Under the pieces are notes generated by a model. The model had not been told where the DNA came from and searched no databases. It was given only the letters and a program-made list of their open reading frames with translations. Positions 7,277 to 16,474 of a stretch of DNA of 64,000 nt are shown one piece after another. A program made the position numbers and the translations under genes. Position 1 is the first letter of the stretch; every line of letters begins with the position of its first letter. This stretch comes from Thermogemmatispora tikiterensis (lineage in GTDB: Bacteria > Chloroflexota > Ktedonobacteria > Ktedonobacterales > Ktedonobacteraceae), in contig NZ_MCIF01000002.1 in assembly GCF_003268475.1 (NCBI RefSeq), forward strand, positions 1,842,259-1,906,258. Reading direction: 5' to 3'.

Positions 7277-9301
7277 TCACTCCCAGAGGTAGCGATCGAG
7301 CCAGGCCAGGACACGCTCCTCGCGATCGCGCTGGTGAGCCAGCTCACGCAGGCCGTGCCCCTCGCGTGGATAGATCACCAACTCGGTGGGTACGTCGCGT
7401 TCGCGCAAGGCCCGATAGAAAGCATGGGCCTGGCTGACCGGCACACAATCATCCTCAGCCCCATGCAGGATCAGCGTCGGCGTTGTGACCTGGGCCGCAT
7501 AGGTGAGCGGCGAGCGGGCGCGGTAGACCTCTGGCTGGGTCAGGGGATCGGCCTGCAGAAAGCGCACATCGAAATCGGGGATATTGGTCTGGGCGTGGAA
7601 GCCGTGCCAGTCGCAGATCCCGGCGCCCATGACCGCCGCTCGGAAGCGCTGCGTCTGCGTCACGGCCCAGGCCGCCATGAAGCCGCCGTAGCTCCAGCCG
7701 ACAATCGCCAGGCGCTGACCGTCGACCAGCCCGCGCGCCACCAGCTCATCGATGCCTCGCAGCACATCCTGCAAATCCCCGCCTCCCATATCGCCGACCA
7801 CGGCCTCGGCGAAGGCTCTGCCGCGGCCCAGGCTCCCGCGCACATTGGGGCGCAGCACAGCGTAGCCGGCGGAGGCCAGCAGCAGGCTCCAGCCATCCTC
7901 AAAGCCCTCCAGAAAGGCCCCCGTCGGGCCACCATGCACCCAGACGACCAGCGGCGGCGCCCCCTGGCCGCGGCGCACCAGCGGTGGCGTAAAGAGGGCC
8001 TCAATCTCCCACTCACCAACGCTGCGGTAGCTCAAGCGCTGACTGTCTGGAAGCAGCCAGGTCTCTTCGGCCAGCGGGTTCAGGCGAGTCAGGCGTCGCC
8101 AGGTCAGGTGCACCTCCGACTCCTGGCCTGGCTGGTTCTCCTGCGCCAGTGGGAGCAGTTCGGCGTAGTAGAGATCAGGCGGCTGCTCAGGTGAGCTGCG
8201 CGTCGTCAGGAAACAGCGCAGGTCTGGCGTGGTCGCCAGACAGGGCCAGCCTTCGCGCAGCACTACCCCGGCCTCCACCACCTGGCGCCTGCCGCTGGCC
8301 TCATCCAGGATACCAATCTGCTGGCTTAGGCCGCTCCAGGCCGTATAGAGCAGGCGCCGCCCATCGGGGAACCAGCGGCACCAGGCCACACTGACCTCGG
8401 CGCCGGGGGTCAGGTTGCAAGCCGGGCCACCCTCCAAGGGCACCACATAGAGATCGCCGGCCCCGCGGATCACATCGCTCCACTCGCCTGAGACGAAGGC
8501 CAGGCGCGTCCCATCCGGCGACCAGGTCAGGCCGCTGGCCTGATGCTCCAGAGCTGTCAGTTGACGCACCGTGCCGCCCTCGGCCTCGACAACACCGACC
8601 TGTCCGCGGTACCAGGTGGTCAATTCCGGGCCAGCGGAGAAATAGACGGCGAAGCGGCGTCCATCCGGTGACCAGCAATATTCCCAGATCGCCAGCCCCT
8701 CGGGCGTCACCGGGTGCGGCACGCCCTCATCGAGGTAGACCGTCCACAGGCGCTGGCAGCGTTCGGCCTGGCGGCCAAAAACGCGCGGATCGTCTTCCGG
8801 CTCGGGCTGTTCATAGCCGAGAAAGGCCAGGCGAGAGCCATCCGGCGACCAGGCGAGGTCACTCAGGCCGCCCGGCAGCGAACAGAGGCGGCGGGCCGTC
8901 CCGCCCTCAGCCGCCATCACGAAGAGCGCCAGCCGTTCTCTATCGCCGTTCCCCTCCTCTTTTTTCTCTTTCTCTTTCGCCAGGAAGGCGAGCAGGCGCC
9001 CATCTGGTGACCAGCGCGGACAATACTGCTCGCCCGTATCCAGACCAGCGGAGAGCGGGCGCGGCTCATACCCGGCGCTGGTACTAATCTCCTGCAGCCA
9101 GATTCGTCGCAGGAGGCGTGGCAGTCCGGGCACCGGCTCGCGTACCACAAAAGCCGCGCGTCGACCATCGGGCGTCAGATCGAACTCCCCCAGCTCGCGC
9201 AGGCGCGCACTCTCTCCCGGGCCGACTGGACGTCGAGACTGAGATTGCCGGGATGGCGACAGCGCTGCCGGGCGTGACTGCTGCGAGACCTCGTTGCTCA
9301 C
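7277..9301 (-). CDS. S9 family peptidase (acylaminoacyl-peptidase/prolyl oligopeptidase type)
   Basis: 674-residue cytoplasmic serine peptidase. The N-terminal 400 residues contain repeated WSPDGxRxAF blades (PD40/TolB-like), the propeller that limits access to peptides. The C-terminal alpha/beta-hydrolase domain has the nucleophile S537 in GWSYGG, the acid D617 in HGAEDDCVP and H649 in YPREGHGL, so the triad is complete. Such enzymes cleave short peptides or N-acylated residues. The start is GTG with AAAGGAG 8 bases upstream. No operon partner is evident. Confidence 0.95.
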   Translation of the reverse strand: MSNEVSQQSRPAALSPSRQSQSRRPVGPGESARLRELGEFDLTPDGRRAAFVVREPVPGLPRLLRRIWLQEISTSAGYEPRPLSAGLDTGEQYCPRWSPDGRLLAFLAKEKEKKEEGNGDRERLALFVMAAEGGTARRLCSLPGGLSDLAWSPDGSRLAFLGYEQPEPEDDPRVFGRQAERCQRLWTVYLDEGVPHPVTPEGLAIWEYCWSPDGRRFAVYFSAGPELTTWYRGQVGVVEAEGGTVRQLTALEHQASGLTWSPDGTRLAFVSGEWSDVIRGAGDLYVVPLEGGPACNLTPGAEVSVAWCRWFPDGRRLLYTAWSGLSQQIGILDEASGRRQVVEAGVVLREGWPCLATTPDLRCFLTTRSSPEQPPDLYYAELLPLAQENQPGQESEVHLTWRRLTRLNPLAEETWLLPDSQRLSYRSVGEWEIEALFTPPLVRRGQGAPPLVVWVHGGPTGAFLEGFEDGWSLLLASAGYAVLRPNVRGSLGRGRAFAEAVVGDMGGGDLQDVLRGIDELVARGLVDGQRLAIVGWSYGGFMAAWAVTQTQRFRAAVMGAGICDWHGFHAQTNIPDFDVRFLQADPLTQPEVYRARSPLTYAAQVTTPTLILHGAEDDCVPVSQAHAFYRALRERDVPTELVIYPREGHGLRELAHQRDREERVLAWLDRYLWE

Positions 9302-9615
9302 AGGAAAACTCCTTTCCCGCTCGTGATAACCGCTCTGCTTCCTCGTATCCGGGCACCGTCTTAGCGAAAGGGAAGGGAGGAAGAGGGGGAAGAGAGTACC
9401 CTATTCCTTCGTCTGGCGGCAGAGCAGGCCACCAGGCCGAGCCAGCCAATCGCTCTTCTCAGTTCAGGCCGCGGGAAGTTCAAGAGCGGCCCTATATGAC
9501 CCTACCCTTATCAAGAAGGGGGCACTGTTTGCTATTATACTGTAAGGAAGGGAGCGTTGCCCTGCCTGCACACTGACAGAAGAACAGCTGACCCATTCCA
9601 GACGCTGAGGTCCTT
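9302..9615. other. divergent intergenic region S9 peptidase / PadR
   Basis: 314 bp. An extended -10 element TGCTATTAT (TATTAT at 9533-9538) faces the PadR gene without a good -35. Otherwise nothing specific was recognised. Confidence 0.35.
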
Positions 9616-10236
9616 ATGCTATATGAACTGCTGATTCTCCTCACCCTGGTGCGCAGTCCAGCTCACGGCTATCGGATTGCCAAGATCATCAACGACATGA
9701 TCGGACCCTACGCCACCCTCAGTCACGGACGACTCTACCCGCTGCTGGCCCGGTTGGAGCAGCAGGGACTCATTCAAGTTGAGCAGAGCGGGAGCGTCCA
9801 GCAGGGCGACCGTCAAACGCGCGTTTACCACATCACCGAAGCCGGGCGCCAGCGTCTCCACCAGCTCATGATGGACACCACTTCCAACCTGGGCGAATAC
9901 CGCGAGATCTTTGCCCACAAAGTGGCCGGCTTTGAATTCCTCACCCTTGCCGAGCGCCTGCAGCTGATCGAGCACTACATCGACTACTGCGAGCAACACA
10001 TCACATACATCTATAAAGAGGCTGAGGATCTCCTCCAGAAAGCCTACGAAATTGAAGGACTCCAGGATCCCAAGCAGCTGGAAAATATACTCAACGTTAT
10101 GTATCACTGGATCGAGCAATGGAAACTTGAGCTGCGCTGGGTCCAGCAGCTGCACGAGAGCCAGCTGCAGCGCCAGGACCAGGCAGAGAGCGACCTCAGC
10201 GCCAGCCAGGAGCCGCAGGCGTCGGCCAGCAGCTAG
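9616..10236 (+). CDS. PadR family transcriptional regulator
   Basis: 206 residues. The N-terminal winged helix (about 1-90) has the PadR pattern LLTLVRSPAHGYRIAKII, then LSHGRLYPLLARLEQQGLI and RVYHITEAGRQRL. A C-terminal helical dimerisation domain follows (about 100-190), as in the longer PadR subfamily. PadR proteins usually repress nearby transporter or detoxification genes and respond to small molecules. The neighbouring DHA2 exporter, convergent and 200 bp away, is a plausible target; this is inference. The frame opens at the first ATG with a modest GAGG ribosome site. Confidence 0.93.
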   Translation: MLYELLILLTLVRSPAHGYRIAKIINDMIGPYATLSHGRLYPLLARLEQQGLIQVEQSGSVQQGDRQTRVYHITEAGRQRLHQLMMDTTSNLGEYREIFAHKVAGFEFLTLAERLQLIEHYIDYCEQHITYIYKEAEDLLQKAYEIEGLQDPKQLENILNVMYHWIEQWKLELRWVQQLHESQLQRQDQAESDLSASQEPQASASS

Positions 10237-10273
10237 CCTCTCCATGAGCCGGGGCCAGACCAGAGGGCCGATA

Positions 10274-10305
10274 CAGGCAGGCAGGCAGACAGACAGACAG
10301 ACAGG
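10274..10305. repeat. CAGG/CAGA tetranucleotide repeat
   Basis: Tandem CAGG then CAGA units between the convergent PadR and exporter genes. A shorter tract of the same kind occurs at about 27385-27402. Simple-sequence DNA, probably without function. Confidence 0.7.
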
Positions 10306-10436
10306 AAGGGCAGCCATATAGTCGCCGCATACCTGCCCAGCGCTAGCGCAGATCCTGCCGCAAGACTCGACTCCCCGGCCTGGCCTTCACCACGAGTCTC
10401 AGCCTCCACCTCAGCCTCACCTGAGACCGCCCCCAC

Positions 10437-12155
10437 TCAGGGAGCGGCCCCCACTTCAGCCACAGCTACCTGATCAGCATCAGCAGCGACCTGTCGACGA
10501 GAGCGCCCCCATCCCAACAAGAGCGCCAACACCGTCAGCACCCAGCCCAGCGCAGCGAAGGCCGCAGACGCCCACCAGGTCGCCGCGAAAGCCTTCATCA
10601 CCTCAGCGCTGAACAAGGCGCTAATACGCCCACCCAGCGCCTGCAGATGGCTGCGCAGGGCCTCCCGCTGCGGGCCAGGAGGCACCATCTGGGCCAGCGG
10701 CCTCAAATCGACCGTTGCCGATCCCGACTGAGCCTCACCGCCAGACTGGCCTACATTCGCCTGCTGCAAAGCGGTCACCAGGTGGCTGCGCAGGACTGGA
10801 GGCAGCTGCTGATCGCTCTCCACCAGCTGGACGCTGCTCTGACGGGCCTGCTGCAGATGCTGTGGCAACTGGGCAGTGAGGAGGGCAATCAGCACGGCCA
10901 CCCCGAGAGCAAAGCCCACCTGACGGAAGGTATTCAGAATGCCACTGCCGACCCCCAGCTGAGCCGGAGGCACCTCACTGAGGGCAAAGGCGGGGAAGCT
11001 CTGGAAACACATACCCATGCCCACCCCAATCAAGGCCAGGCGCCAGGCCGTGTCGAGCGCCCCCGCCGAGGCACTAATCAGCGCTAGCAGCGCAAACCCC
11101 AGCGTCACCAACAGCAGGCCCACCAGACCCACCAGGAGAGGCGGCAGGCGATGCCCCACTGCTCCCATCAGCAGCGAGAGGATCAGCGACGCCAGCGGCA
11201 GAGGCAGCAAGGCATAGGCTGCCCCCAACTGGTCATAGCCGCGCAGCTCCGTAAAGTAGAAGACCACAATCACAAAGGCCCCCTGCATCGCCATGCCAAA
11301 GAGCAGCATCGCCACATCCGAGAGCAGAAAGCTGCGAATGCCAAAGAGGCGCAGGTTGACCATCGGCTCCCGTACACGCAGCTCAACCCCCACAAAACTC
11401 GCCAGGGCCACCAGCGCCAGCCCCATCAGCGCCAGCGTCGGCAGCGAACCCCAGCCCCAACTATTGCCCTGCATCACCGCCAGCACCAGCGTGAACAGGG
11501 CCACACTCACCAGCAACAACCCGGGCCAATCCAGGCGTCCGGTGCGCCCATCCTGACGCACCTCGCGCGTCTCCGGCACCCAGAGCCAGACCAGGACCAG
11601 CCCCACTACACAGAAAGGCAGATTGACATAAAAGATCCAGCGCCAGCTCAGTGTTTGGGTAATCAGCCCGCCCAGAACCGGGCCCAGGGCCGTGGCCAGG
11701 CCAGCCGCGGCGCCCCAGAGGCCGACCGCCGTGCCCCGCTGCTCACGGGGAAAGATCGCTATCAGAATGGCCAGGCTGACCGGCTGCAGCACTGCCGCCC
11801 CCACAGCCTGCAAGGCCCGAAAGCCGATCAACCAGTCGATTGAAGGGGCCAGGCCACAGAGCAGCGACCCCAGCATAAAGACCGCCATCCCGGCCATAAA
11901 GATCTTTTTGCGCCCGAACAGATCGGCCAGGCGCCCCACGGTCACCAGCAGCACCGCAAACACCAGACTATAGGCATCCAGCACCCAGCCAGCCATCGTC
12001 AGATCGGTACGCAGATCCTGCACAATGGCTGGCAAGGCGATCGACACAATCGAGAGATCCAGGAGGGCCATAAAGAGGCCGAACATCAGCGCCAGCAGCG
12101 CCAGCCAGGGATTAGCTCCCCGCCTCATTCCGCTCGCCGAACTTGCTTGTACCAT
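10437..12155 (-). CDS. DHA2-family MFS drug exporter (EmrB/QacA type)
   Basis: 572 residues from the ATG at 12155, chosen for its GAGG site and because the hydrophobic core begins shortly after. It has about 14 membrane segments. Motif A (GRLADLFGRKK) is near residue 85, the family-typical GPVLGGLITQTLSWRWIFYVNLP is near residue 160, and LDLSIVSIALPAI lies in helix 1. These proton-driven exporters remove cationic drugs, dyes or metabolites. Upstream are a near-perfect sigma70 promoter (12344-12372) and a 40-bp imperfect palindrome (12411-12450), which imply regulated expression. The PadR gene is the nearest candidate regulator. Confidence 0.95.
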   Translation of the reverse strand: MVQASSASGMRRGANPWLALLALMFGLFMALLDLSIVSIALPAIVQDLRTDLTMAGWVLDAYSLVFAVLLVTVGRLADLFGRKKIFMAGMAVFMLGSLLCGLAPSIDWLIGFRALQAVGAAVLQPVSLAILIAIFPREQRGTAVGLWGAAAGLATALGPVLGGLITQTLSWRWIFYVNLPFCVVGLVLVWLWVPETREVRQDGRTGRLDWPGLLLVSVALFTLVLAVMQGNSWGWGSLPTLALMGLALVALASFVGVELRVREPMVNLRLFGIRSFLLSDVAMLLFGMAMQGAFVIVVFYFTELRGYDQLGAAYALLPLPLASLILSLLMGAVGHRLPPLLVGLVGLLLVTLGFALLALISASAGALDTAWRLALIGVGMGMCFQSFPAFALSEVPPAQLGVGSGILNTFRQVGFALGVAVLIALLTAQLPQHLQQARQSSVQLVESDQQLPPVLRSHLVTALQQANVGQSGGEAQSGSATVDLRPLAQMVPPGPQREALRSHLQALGGRISALFSAEVMKAFAATWWASAAFAALGWVLTVLALLLGWGRSRRQVAADADQVAVAEVGAAP

Positions 12156-12343
12156 GCCCTTTACCTCGCTTTCCGCCTTCTGGCAAGAAAGGATACGTCT
12201 GCAGGAGAGCTGGCTATCGCCCACAGCGGCGCTCATCGCGCGTTGTCTCACCCAGTCCGGTCAAGATAGTCAAGCTCTCTCTCACAAGTCCCCTCACGCC
12301 TACGGGGGCTGATTTCCCCCGCAGACATATCTCACAGTGACCT

Positions 12344-12372
12344 ACTATACTCCATTCTTCGGAGAAAGTCAA
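12344..12372 (-). promoter_or_regulatory. sigma70 promoter of the MFS exporter
   Basis: On the minus strand TTGACT (12367-12372) and TATAGT (12344-12349) are separated by exactly 17 bp. Predicted transcription start is near 12337, about 180 bases upstream of the exporter ATG. Confidence 0.75.
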
Positions 12373-12410
12373 TAGTTAGATACACAAATTTGCCTATAAA
12401 AATTGAAATT

Positions 12411-12450
12411 CTTCAATAAGGATAGGTCATTATGACCTTCTCTATTGAAG
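12411..12450. promoter_or_regulatory. 40-bp nested palindrome, operator-like
   Basis: Inner arms AGGTCAT/ATGACCT are perfect around one central T (12424-12438). Outer arms CTTCAATA (12411-12418) and TATTGAAG (12443-12450) are also perfect complements. Only the short spacers between arms break the symmetry, by one inserted base. It sits about 40 bp upstream of the exporter -35, a position suited to an activator or to a repressor that loops. Confidence 0.75.
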
Positions 12451-12697
12451 CGGAGAGGAAAGGCAGCGCCAGGCGACGGACCTGCAGAGGCAGGCTGCTC
12501 GGGGAGCAGTCTGCGAGAAGACCGTAGTGGCCCCTCGTCAAGGCAGGAGAGACGTGCGATACTGTATCAGGACCAGAAAGGAGAGCATCAGGGAGTTCGC
12601 ATTTCCCATGTTGGGCCAGCAGTGTCCAGGGTCTGACTTCCCCACATTGCCAGCCCGCTAGCCAGCCAGTAGACCAACAAGGGAGGAAAGAGACACT

Positions 12698-13642
12698 ATG
12701 GCAAGCTTTGCCTACACCCGCGGACTACATGATCTTGGCAACGACCTCTACGCCTACCTGCAGCCGCCTGGCACCTGGGGTCTGAGCAACGCCGGACTGA
12801 TCGTTGACGGCCAGGCCACCCTACTCGTCGACACCCTCTTCGATCTTAAGCTCACCGGGCAGATGCTGGAGACCATGAAGCGGGCCGTGCCAGCCGCCGC
12901 CGAGATTGGTACCGTGGTCAACACCCATGCCAACGGCGACCACTGCTATGGCAACCAGCTCGTCGCCAACGCCCAGATCATTGCCTCCGAGCAAGCCGCC
13001 ATCGAGATGCAAGAGGACCCGCCAGAGCGCCTGCGCACCCTACTCACCCAGACAGCCAATCTGCCCCAGCTACAGCGCTTCCTGCAGCGGGCCTTTGGTG
13101 CCTTCGACTTCAGCGACATCACCCTGACCCCGCCGACGCGCACCTTCAGCGGCGAGCTGACGCTGCATGTTGGCAGCAAAGAAGTGCGCCTGATCGAAGT
13201 TGGACCGGCCCACACGCGTGGCGACATCATCGTCTACGTACCCGACGAGCGCGTAGTCTTCAGCGGCGACATCCTCTTCATCGGTGGTCATCCCATCATG
13301 TGGGCCGGCCCCACCGCCAACTGGCTGCGCGCCTGCGACCTGATCCTGCAGCTTGATCCCGAGATCATCGTTCCCGGACACGGCCCCATCACCGACCAAC
13401 GCGGCGTCAGCGAGGTCAAAGGCTACCTGCAATACCTCTACGACGAAGCCCGCAAGCGCTACGAGGCCGGCCTGTCGGCCCTGGAGGCCGCGCGCGATAT
13501 CCCGCTCGACCGCTACGCGACCTGGACCGATGGCGAGCGCATCGTCGCCAATGTCGCGGCCATGTACCGCGAATTCAGCGGCGACCAGAGCCAGCCTGAG
13601 AAGCCCTTACTCTTCGCCAGTATGGCAGCACTGGCTTCTTGA
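12698..13642 (+). CDS. MBL-fold metallo-hydrolase
   Basis: 314 residues of the metallo-beta-lactamase fold. Metal-binding motifs are THANGDH (near residue 72, the HxHxDH motif with Asn at its third position), GPAHTRGD (near 170), FSGDILF (near 190) and VPGHGPI (near 228), enough for a dinuclear zinc or iron site. The C-terminal 70 residues are helical. The substrate cannot be read from sequence; relatives include glyoxalase II-like and quorum-quenching hydrolases. GGAGGAAAG lies ahead of the ATG. It is followed 200 bp later by an FAH-family gene on the same strand, so the two may share a catabolic role. Confidence 0.9.
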   Translation: MASFAYTRGLHDLGNDLYAYLQPPGTWGLSNAGLIVDGQATLLVDTLFDLKLTGQMLETMKRAVPAAAEIGTVVNTHANGDHCYGNQLVANAQIIASEQAAIEMQEDPPERLRTLLTQTANLPQLQRFLQRAFGAFDFSDITLTPPTRTFSGELTLHVGSKEVRLIEVGPAHTRGDIIVYVPDERVVFSGDILFIGGHPIMWAGPTANWLRACDLILQLDPEIIVPGHGPITDQRGVSEVKGYLQYLYDEARKRYEAGLSALEAARDIPLDRYATWTDGERIVANVAAMYREFSGDQSQPEKPLLFASMAALAS

Positions 13643-13845
13643 TCCCGAGCGTCCAGTGTAGCACTGCACCTCTCTTCTCCTTCCTCGTCAGCCTTCTGAT
13701 CCAGCAGCTTCTACAAGCCAGGGAGGGAGACAGAGAGGCTGCCCTGCAGGAAAAGAGCCAATAGCTGTCAGGACCCAAAACCGTCGAATCAATCGACCGT
13801 TCTCCCACTCGGCCCACCAGCCGAGATCTCTGGAGGCAAGAGCCG

Positions 13846-14877
13846 ATGAAATTGGTGACCTATGTCCTCGACGCCAACACGCCGCGCGAAGGAGGGCGAG
13901 CCGGTGTGCTGCTCAACGACCTTGTCCTTGATCTGGCCTCCCTTGGTCGCTGGGCCGCAGCGCGCGAGGCCGCCTTTGCCCGTCTCAGCCCGGGGAGCGA
14001 AGCGCCGCTTCCTTCCACGCTGTTGGCCCTTCTGCAGGAGGGAGCGCCAGCCTGGGAGCGGCTGCGCATCGCCTTCGCCCTGGCCAGTCAGACAGAGCCG
14101 GCGCACCTCCAAAGCCAGGAGGGATTAGCCTTTCCGCTGGCACAGGTCCGCCTGCGCCCGCCCATTCCCACCCCTCCCACCATCCGTGACTTCTTCGCCT
14201 TCGAGGCCCACGTGCGCAACGCCCGCGCTCGTAGCGGTCTGGAAGTGCCGCCGCAATGGTACCAGATCCCCGTCTTCTATTTCTCCAACACCTCGGCCCT
14301 CTACGGACACGAGGAGGCCGTTCCCTATCCACGCCTTAGCCAGGCCCTGGACTACGAGCTAGAGATGGCCGCCGTCATCGGACGCGAGGGGCAGGACATC
14401 GCCGCCGAGCAGGCCGCGGACTACATCGCAGGCTATATGATAATGAACGACTGGAGCGCGCGCGACCTCCAGCTCCAGGAGATGGCCGTCCAGCTTGGGC
14501 CAGCCAAAGGCAAAGACTTCGCCACCTCCTTTGGCCCCTGGCTGGTCACGCCCGACGAGCTGCAGCCCTACCGTCGCGGCAGCGGCTCCGACGAGCGCTT
14601 TGCTCTGCCCATGCGCGCCCGGGTCAACGGGGTCCTCCTGACCGAAGCCAACTTCCAGGAGATCTACTACACCTTCCCTCAAATGATCGAGCGCGCCTCT
14701 CAGCACGTCCGTCTGCGTCCTGGCGACATCCTCGGCTCCGGCACCTGCGGCGGCGGGTGCCTGCTCGAACTCGGACAGGAACGCCATCGCTGGCTGACCG
14801 TGGGTGACGTCGTGGAGCTAGAAATCGCCGGGCTGGGGCTCCTGCGCAACACCATCGTCGCCCCACCATCTTCCTGA
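13846..14877 (+). CDS. fumarylacetoacetate hydrolase (FAH) family protein
   Basis: 343 residues with the FAH catalytic fold in the C-terminal two thirds: RDFFAFEAHVRNAR near residue 110, LDYELEMAAVIG near 170, then NDWSARDLQ near 202, and GDILGSGTCGGGCLLEL near 290. The E and D residues of these motifs bind Mg2+ or Ca2+. The first 100 residues resemble the beta-rich N-domain of FAH. Family members cleave C-C bonds in 4-fumarylacetoacetate or related 2,4-diketo acids or act as hydratases. Aromatic-acid catabolism is the likely setting, but the substrate is not determined. GGAGG is present before the ATG. Confidence 0.92.
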   Translation: MKLVTYVLDANTPREGGRAGVLLNDLVLDLASLGRWAAAREAAFARLSPGSEAPLPSTLLALLQEGAPAWERLRIAFALASQTEPAHLQSQEGLAFPLAQVRLRPPIPTPPTIRDFFAFEAHVRNARARSGLEVPPQWYQIPVFYFSNTSALYGHEEAVPYPRLSQALDYELEMAAVIGREGQDIAAEQAADYIAGYMIMNDWSARDLQLQEMAVQLGPAKGKDFATSFGPWLVTPDELQPYRRGSGSDERFALPMRARVNGVLLTEANFQEIYYTFPQMIERASQHVRLRPGDILGSGTCGGGCLLELGQERHRWLTVGDVVELEIAGLGLLRNTIVAPPSS

Positions 14878-14933
14878 TCAAGAGCCGCCCGTGAGCGCCT
14901 TGGTGCCTCACACACCTCAATCAGGACAAGCAA

Positions 14934-14971
14934 GGAGCGAAGGCCCACCCTGGGTACTCGACCTTCGCTCC
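14934..14971. terminator. bidirectional hairpin between convergent genes
   Basis: GGAGCGAAGG (14934-14943) pairs perfectly with CCTTCGCTCC (14962-14971), with an 18-base loop. It lies between the FAH gene and the convergent 2-TM gene. The T-tract after it is poor. Confidence 0.65.
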
Positions 14972-15037
14972 TCTTGCCCGTCCTTAAAGGAGATCCGGGG
15001 AATGCTGCGGCTGTTCACTCTCTGCTCCTTGCCGCAG

Positions 15038-15640
15038 CTAGGGCCGTCCTTCCTGGGGAGGAAGCTGGTGCATCCCATGCTCCTGGTCGCTGGGCAGCGA
15101 ACTGGAAGAAGGGGCATGCCTCGTCTCCTCCCCGGCCAAGCCTCGCTCCTCCGCCAGCTCCTCCAACACCCGATCACGACGCTGCTGATCGCTAATAGCC
15201 CGGGCCAGGTGTAGACTGAGACAGATGCGCTCAATCTCCAGCGTTGTCAGACGCAGCGCTTCCAAGCGTTTCCCCAGATCCTCCCGCTCACTACTCTTGA
15301 CTTTGATGAGCTTCCCTATCAGGCTGACCAGCAATGTCGCTACTGAGAGAATCGAGCCACCCACAACGGAGGCCTTGAACATAATCACCAGCGCAACAAT
15401 CACGCAGAGCCAGACAATCACTCGGGTCTCATAGAAGATGATACGATTGGCGCGACGAAGCTCTTCATAGTCTGACTTCAGCAATTGATAGAAATCAGCC
15501 AGATGGTCGGGAAAGTATGCCAGCGGCTCAGAGGGAGATTCAACCATCTTGGCCCGGGTCTGGCGGCGCCTGGTCCGGCGCGATGTGCCCTCAGCCTCCT
15601 CAGACGCGCTCGCTCCCTGCTCTGCCGAGTGATCATGCAT
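15038..15640 (-). CDS. small two-TM membrane protein A
   Basis: About 200 residues from the ATG at 15640 (GGGGGG 6 bases upstream); a GTG seven codons earlier is possible. Arrangement: a basic, disordered N-terminus; an amphipathic helix (DHLADFYQLLKSDYEELRR); two membrane segments (VIVWLCVIVALVIMF and ILSVATLLVSLIGKLI) joined by a very short turn; a helical stretch (EDLGKRLEALRLTTLEIERI); and a Ser/Pro-rich tail. I do not recognise the family. The helix-TM-TM-helix plan resembles 2-TM modules found with signalling or effector systems, for example the TRADD-associated membrane domains, but this is not established. It follows a protein of the same plan. Confidence 0.75.
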   Translation of the reverse strand: MHDHSAEQGASASEEAEGTSRRTRRRQTRAKMVESPSEPLAYFPDHLADFYQLLKSDYEELRRANRIIFYETRVIVWLCVIVALVIMFKASVVGGSILSVATLLVSLIGKLIKVKSSEREDLGKRLEALRLTTLEIERICLSLHLARAISDQQRRDRVLEELAEERGLAGEETRHAPSSSSLPSDQEHGMHQLPPQEGRP

Positions 15641-15726
15641 ACCAGCCCCCCAACCCGGCACAGGATCGCCTACTACTCATATCATATATTGTTTTTTGTT
15701 ATACACAAAAGCAATTGAGGCATTAA

Positions 15727-16278
15727 CTACTCACACGAGAGAGGGGGCTGAGGTGGCCCCACCCAGTACTCAAGTAGAGAAGCAATCGCCTCTCCACGCT
15801 TCTGAGCATCAACCACCTCATAGGCGCGAAAACATTCCAGATAGGCCGCATACAGCTCTTGCAGACGCTGCAGATGCTCCTCCAGCTCGTGCTGATAGCG
15901 CTGATGGAAGCGCAGCAATAGCAGCGCGAGTACAATCGCCAGCGAGGCGGCCCCGATGCTCCATTCCAGCGGTACGGCAAGCAAGAGACCAGCCAGGGCC
16001 ATGCCCAGAGACAGTACGCTCATTGGCAATACCCCAACAACCAGGCGCTGCGTCAAAGCCAGGCGCCGGCGCAGGCGGACATGCTCTTTGCGCAGCCGCT
16101 GATAGCAAGCATCCAGCCTCGACAGATACTCTTCAGCCAGATCATAGCAAACCGCCCCGGGCAGCTCCTCGGTCTCATTCGAGAGTCTGGCTCTATCGAC
16201 ACCGACCATCAGCATGGGAGCGGCTAGCGCCTCCTCGCCTCTGCGCAGCACCCTGGGGGTACGGAAACGTGTTCCCAT
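15727..16278 (-). CDS. small two-TM membrane protein B
   Basis: 183 residues with the same plan as the next gene: a helical N-terminal region (EEYLSRLDACYQRLRKEHVR), two membrane segments (about residues 82-100 and 105-123), and a long charged helix (QRYQHELEEHLQRLQELYAA) at the C-terminus. Sequence identity with protein A is low by eye, so these may be distant paralogues or analogues. A GAGGAGGAGA ribosome site precedes the ATG, and a TATAAT-like -10 lies upstream at 16341-16346. Function unknown; likely a membrane sensor or effector subunit. It lies between protein A and the TPR kinase, all on one strand. Confidence 0.75.
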   Translation of the reverse strand: MGTRFRTPRVLRRGEEALAAPMLMVGVDRARLSNETEELPGAVCYDLAEEYLSRLDACYQRLRKEHVRLRRRLALTQRLVVGVLPMSVLSLGMALAGLLLAVPLEWSIGAASLAIVLALLLLRFHQRYQHELEEHLQRLQELYAAYLECFRAYEVVDAQKRGEAIASLLEYWVGPPQPPLSCE

Positions 16279-16474
16279 CGGGGTCTCCTCCTCACCGACC
16301 AGGAAGGAAGTGATAGCAATCGCAGATCACCTTAGTCTCTATTATAATTCACTAAAAAAGCTGAAGATCTCTATACAACTTGAGAGGAAGAAAGGGAAGC
16401 AACAACACAAAGAGGGGCAAGGGTGAGCAAAGAATGCGGATAGAAGCGGCGCGGTGAGGTGGAAAAGCGCAAAA

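Noticed and set aside
7121..8194. 357-codon plus-strand frame overlapping the S9 peptidase
   Set aside because: Covers the catalytic domain of the S9 gene in antisense; no protein-like pattern of its own.
14891..15214. Plus-strand frame in the FAH / 2-TM intergenic region
   Set aside because: It runs through a hairpin and antisense of the 2-TM gene, with no ribosome site or domain.
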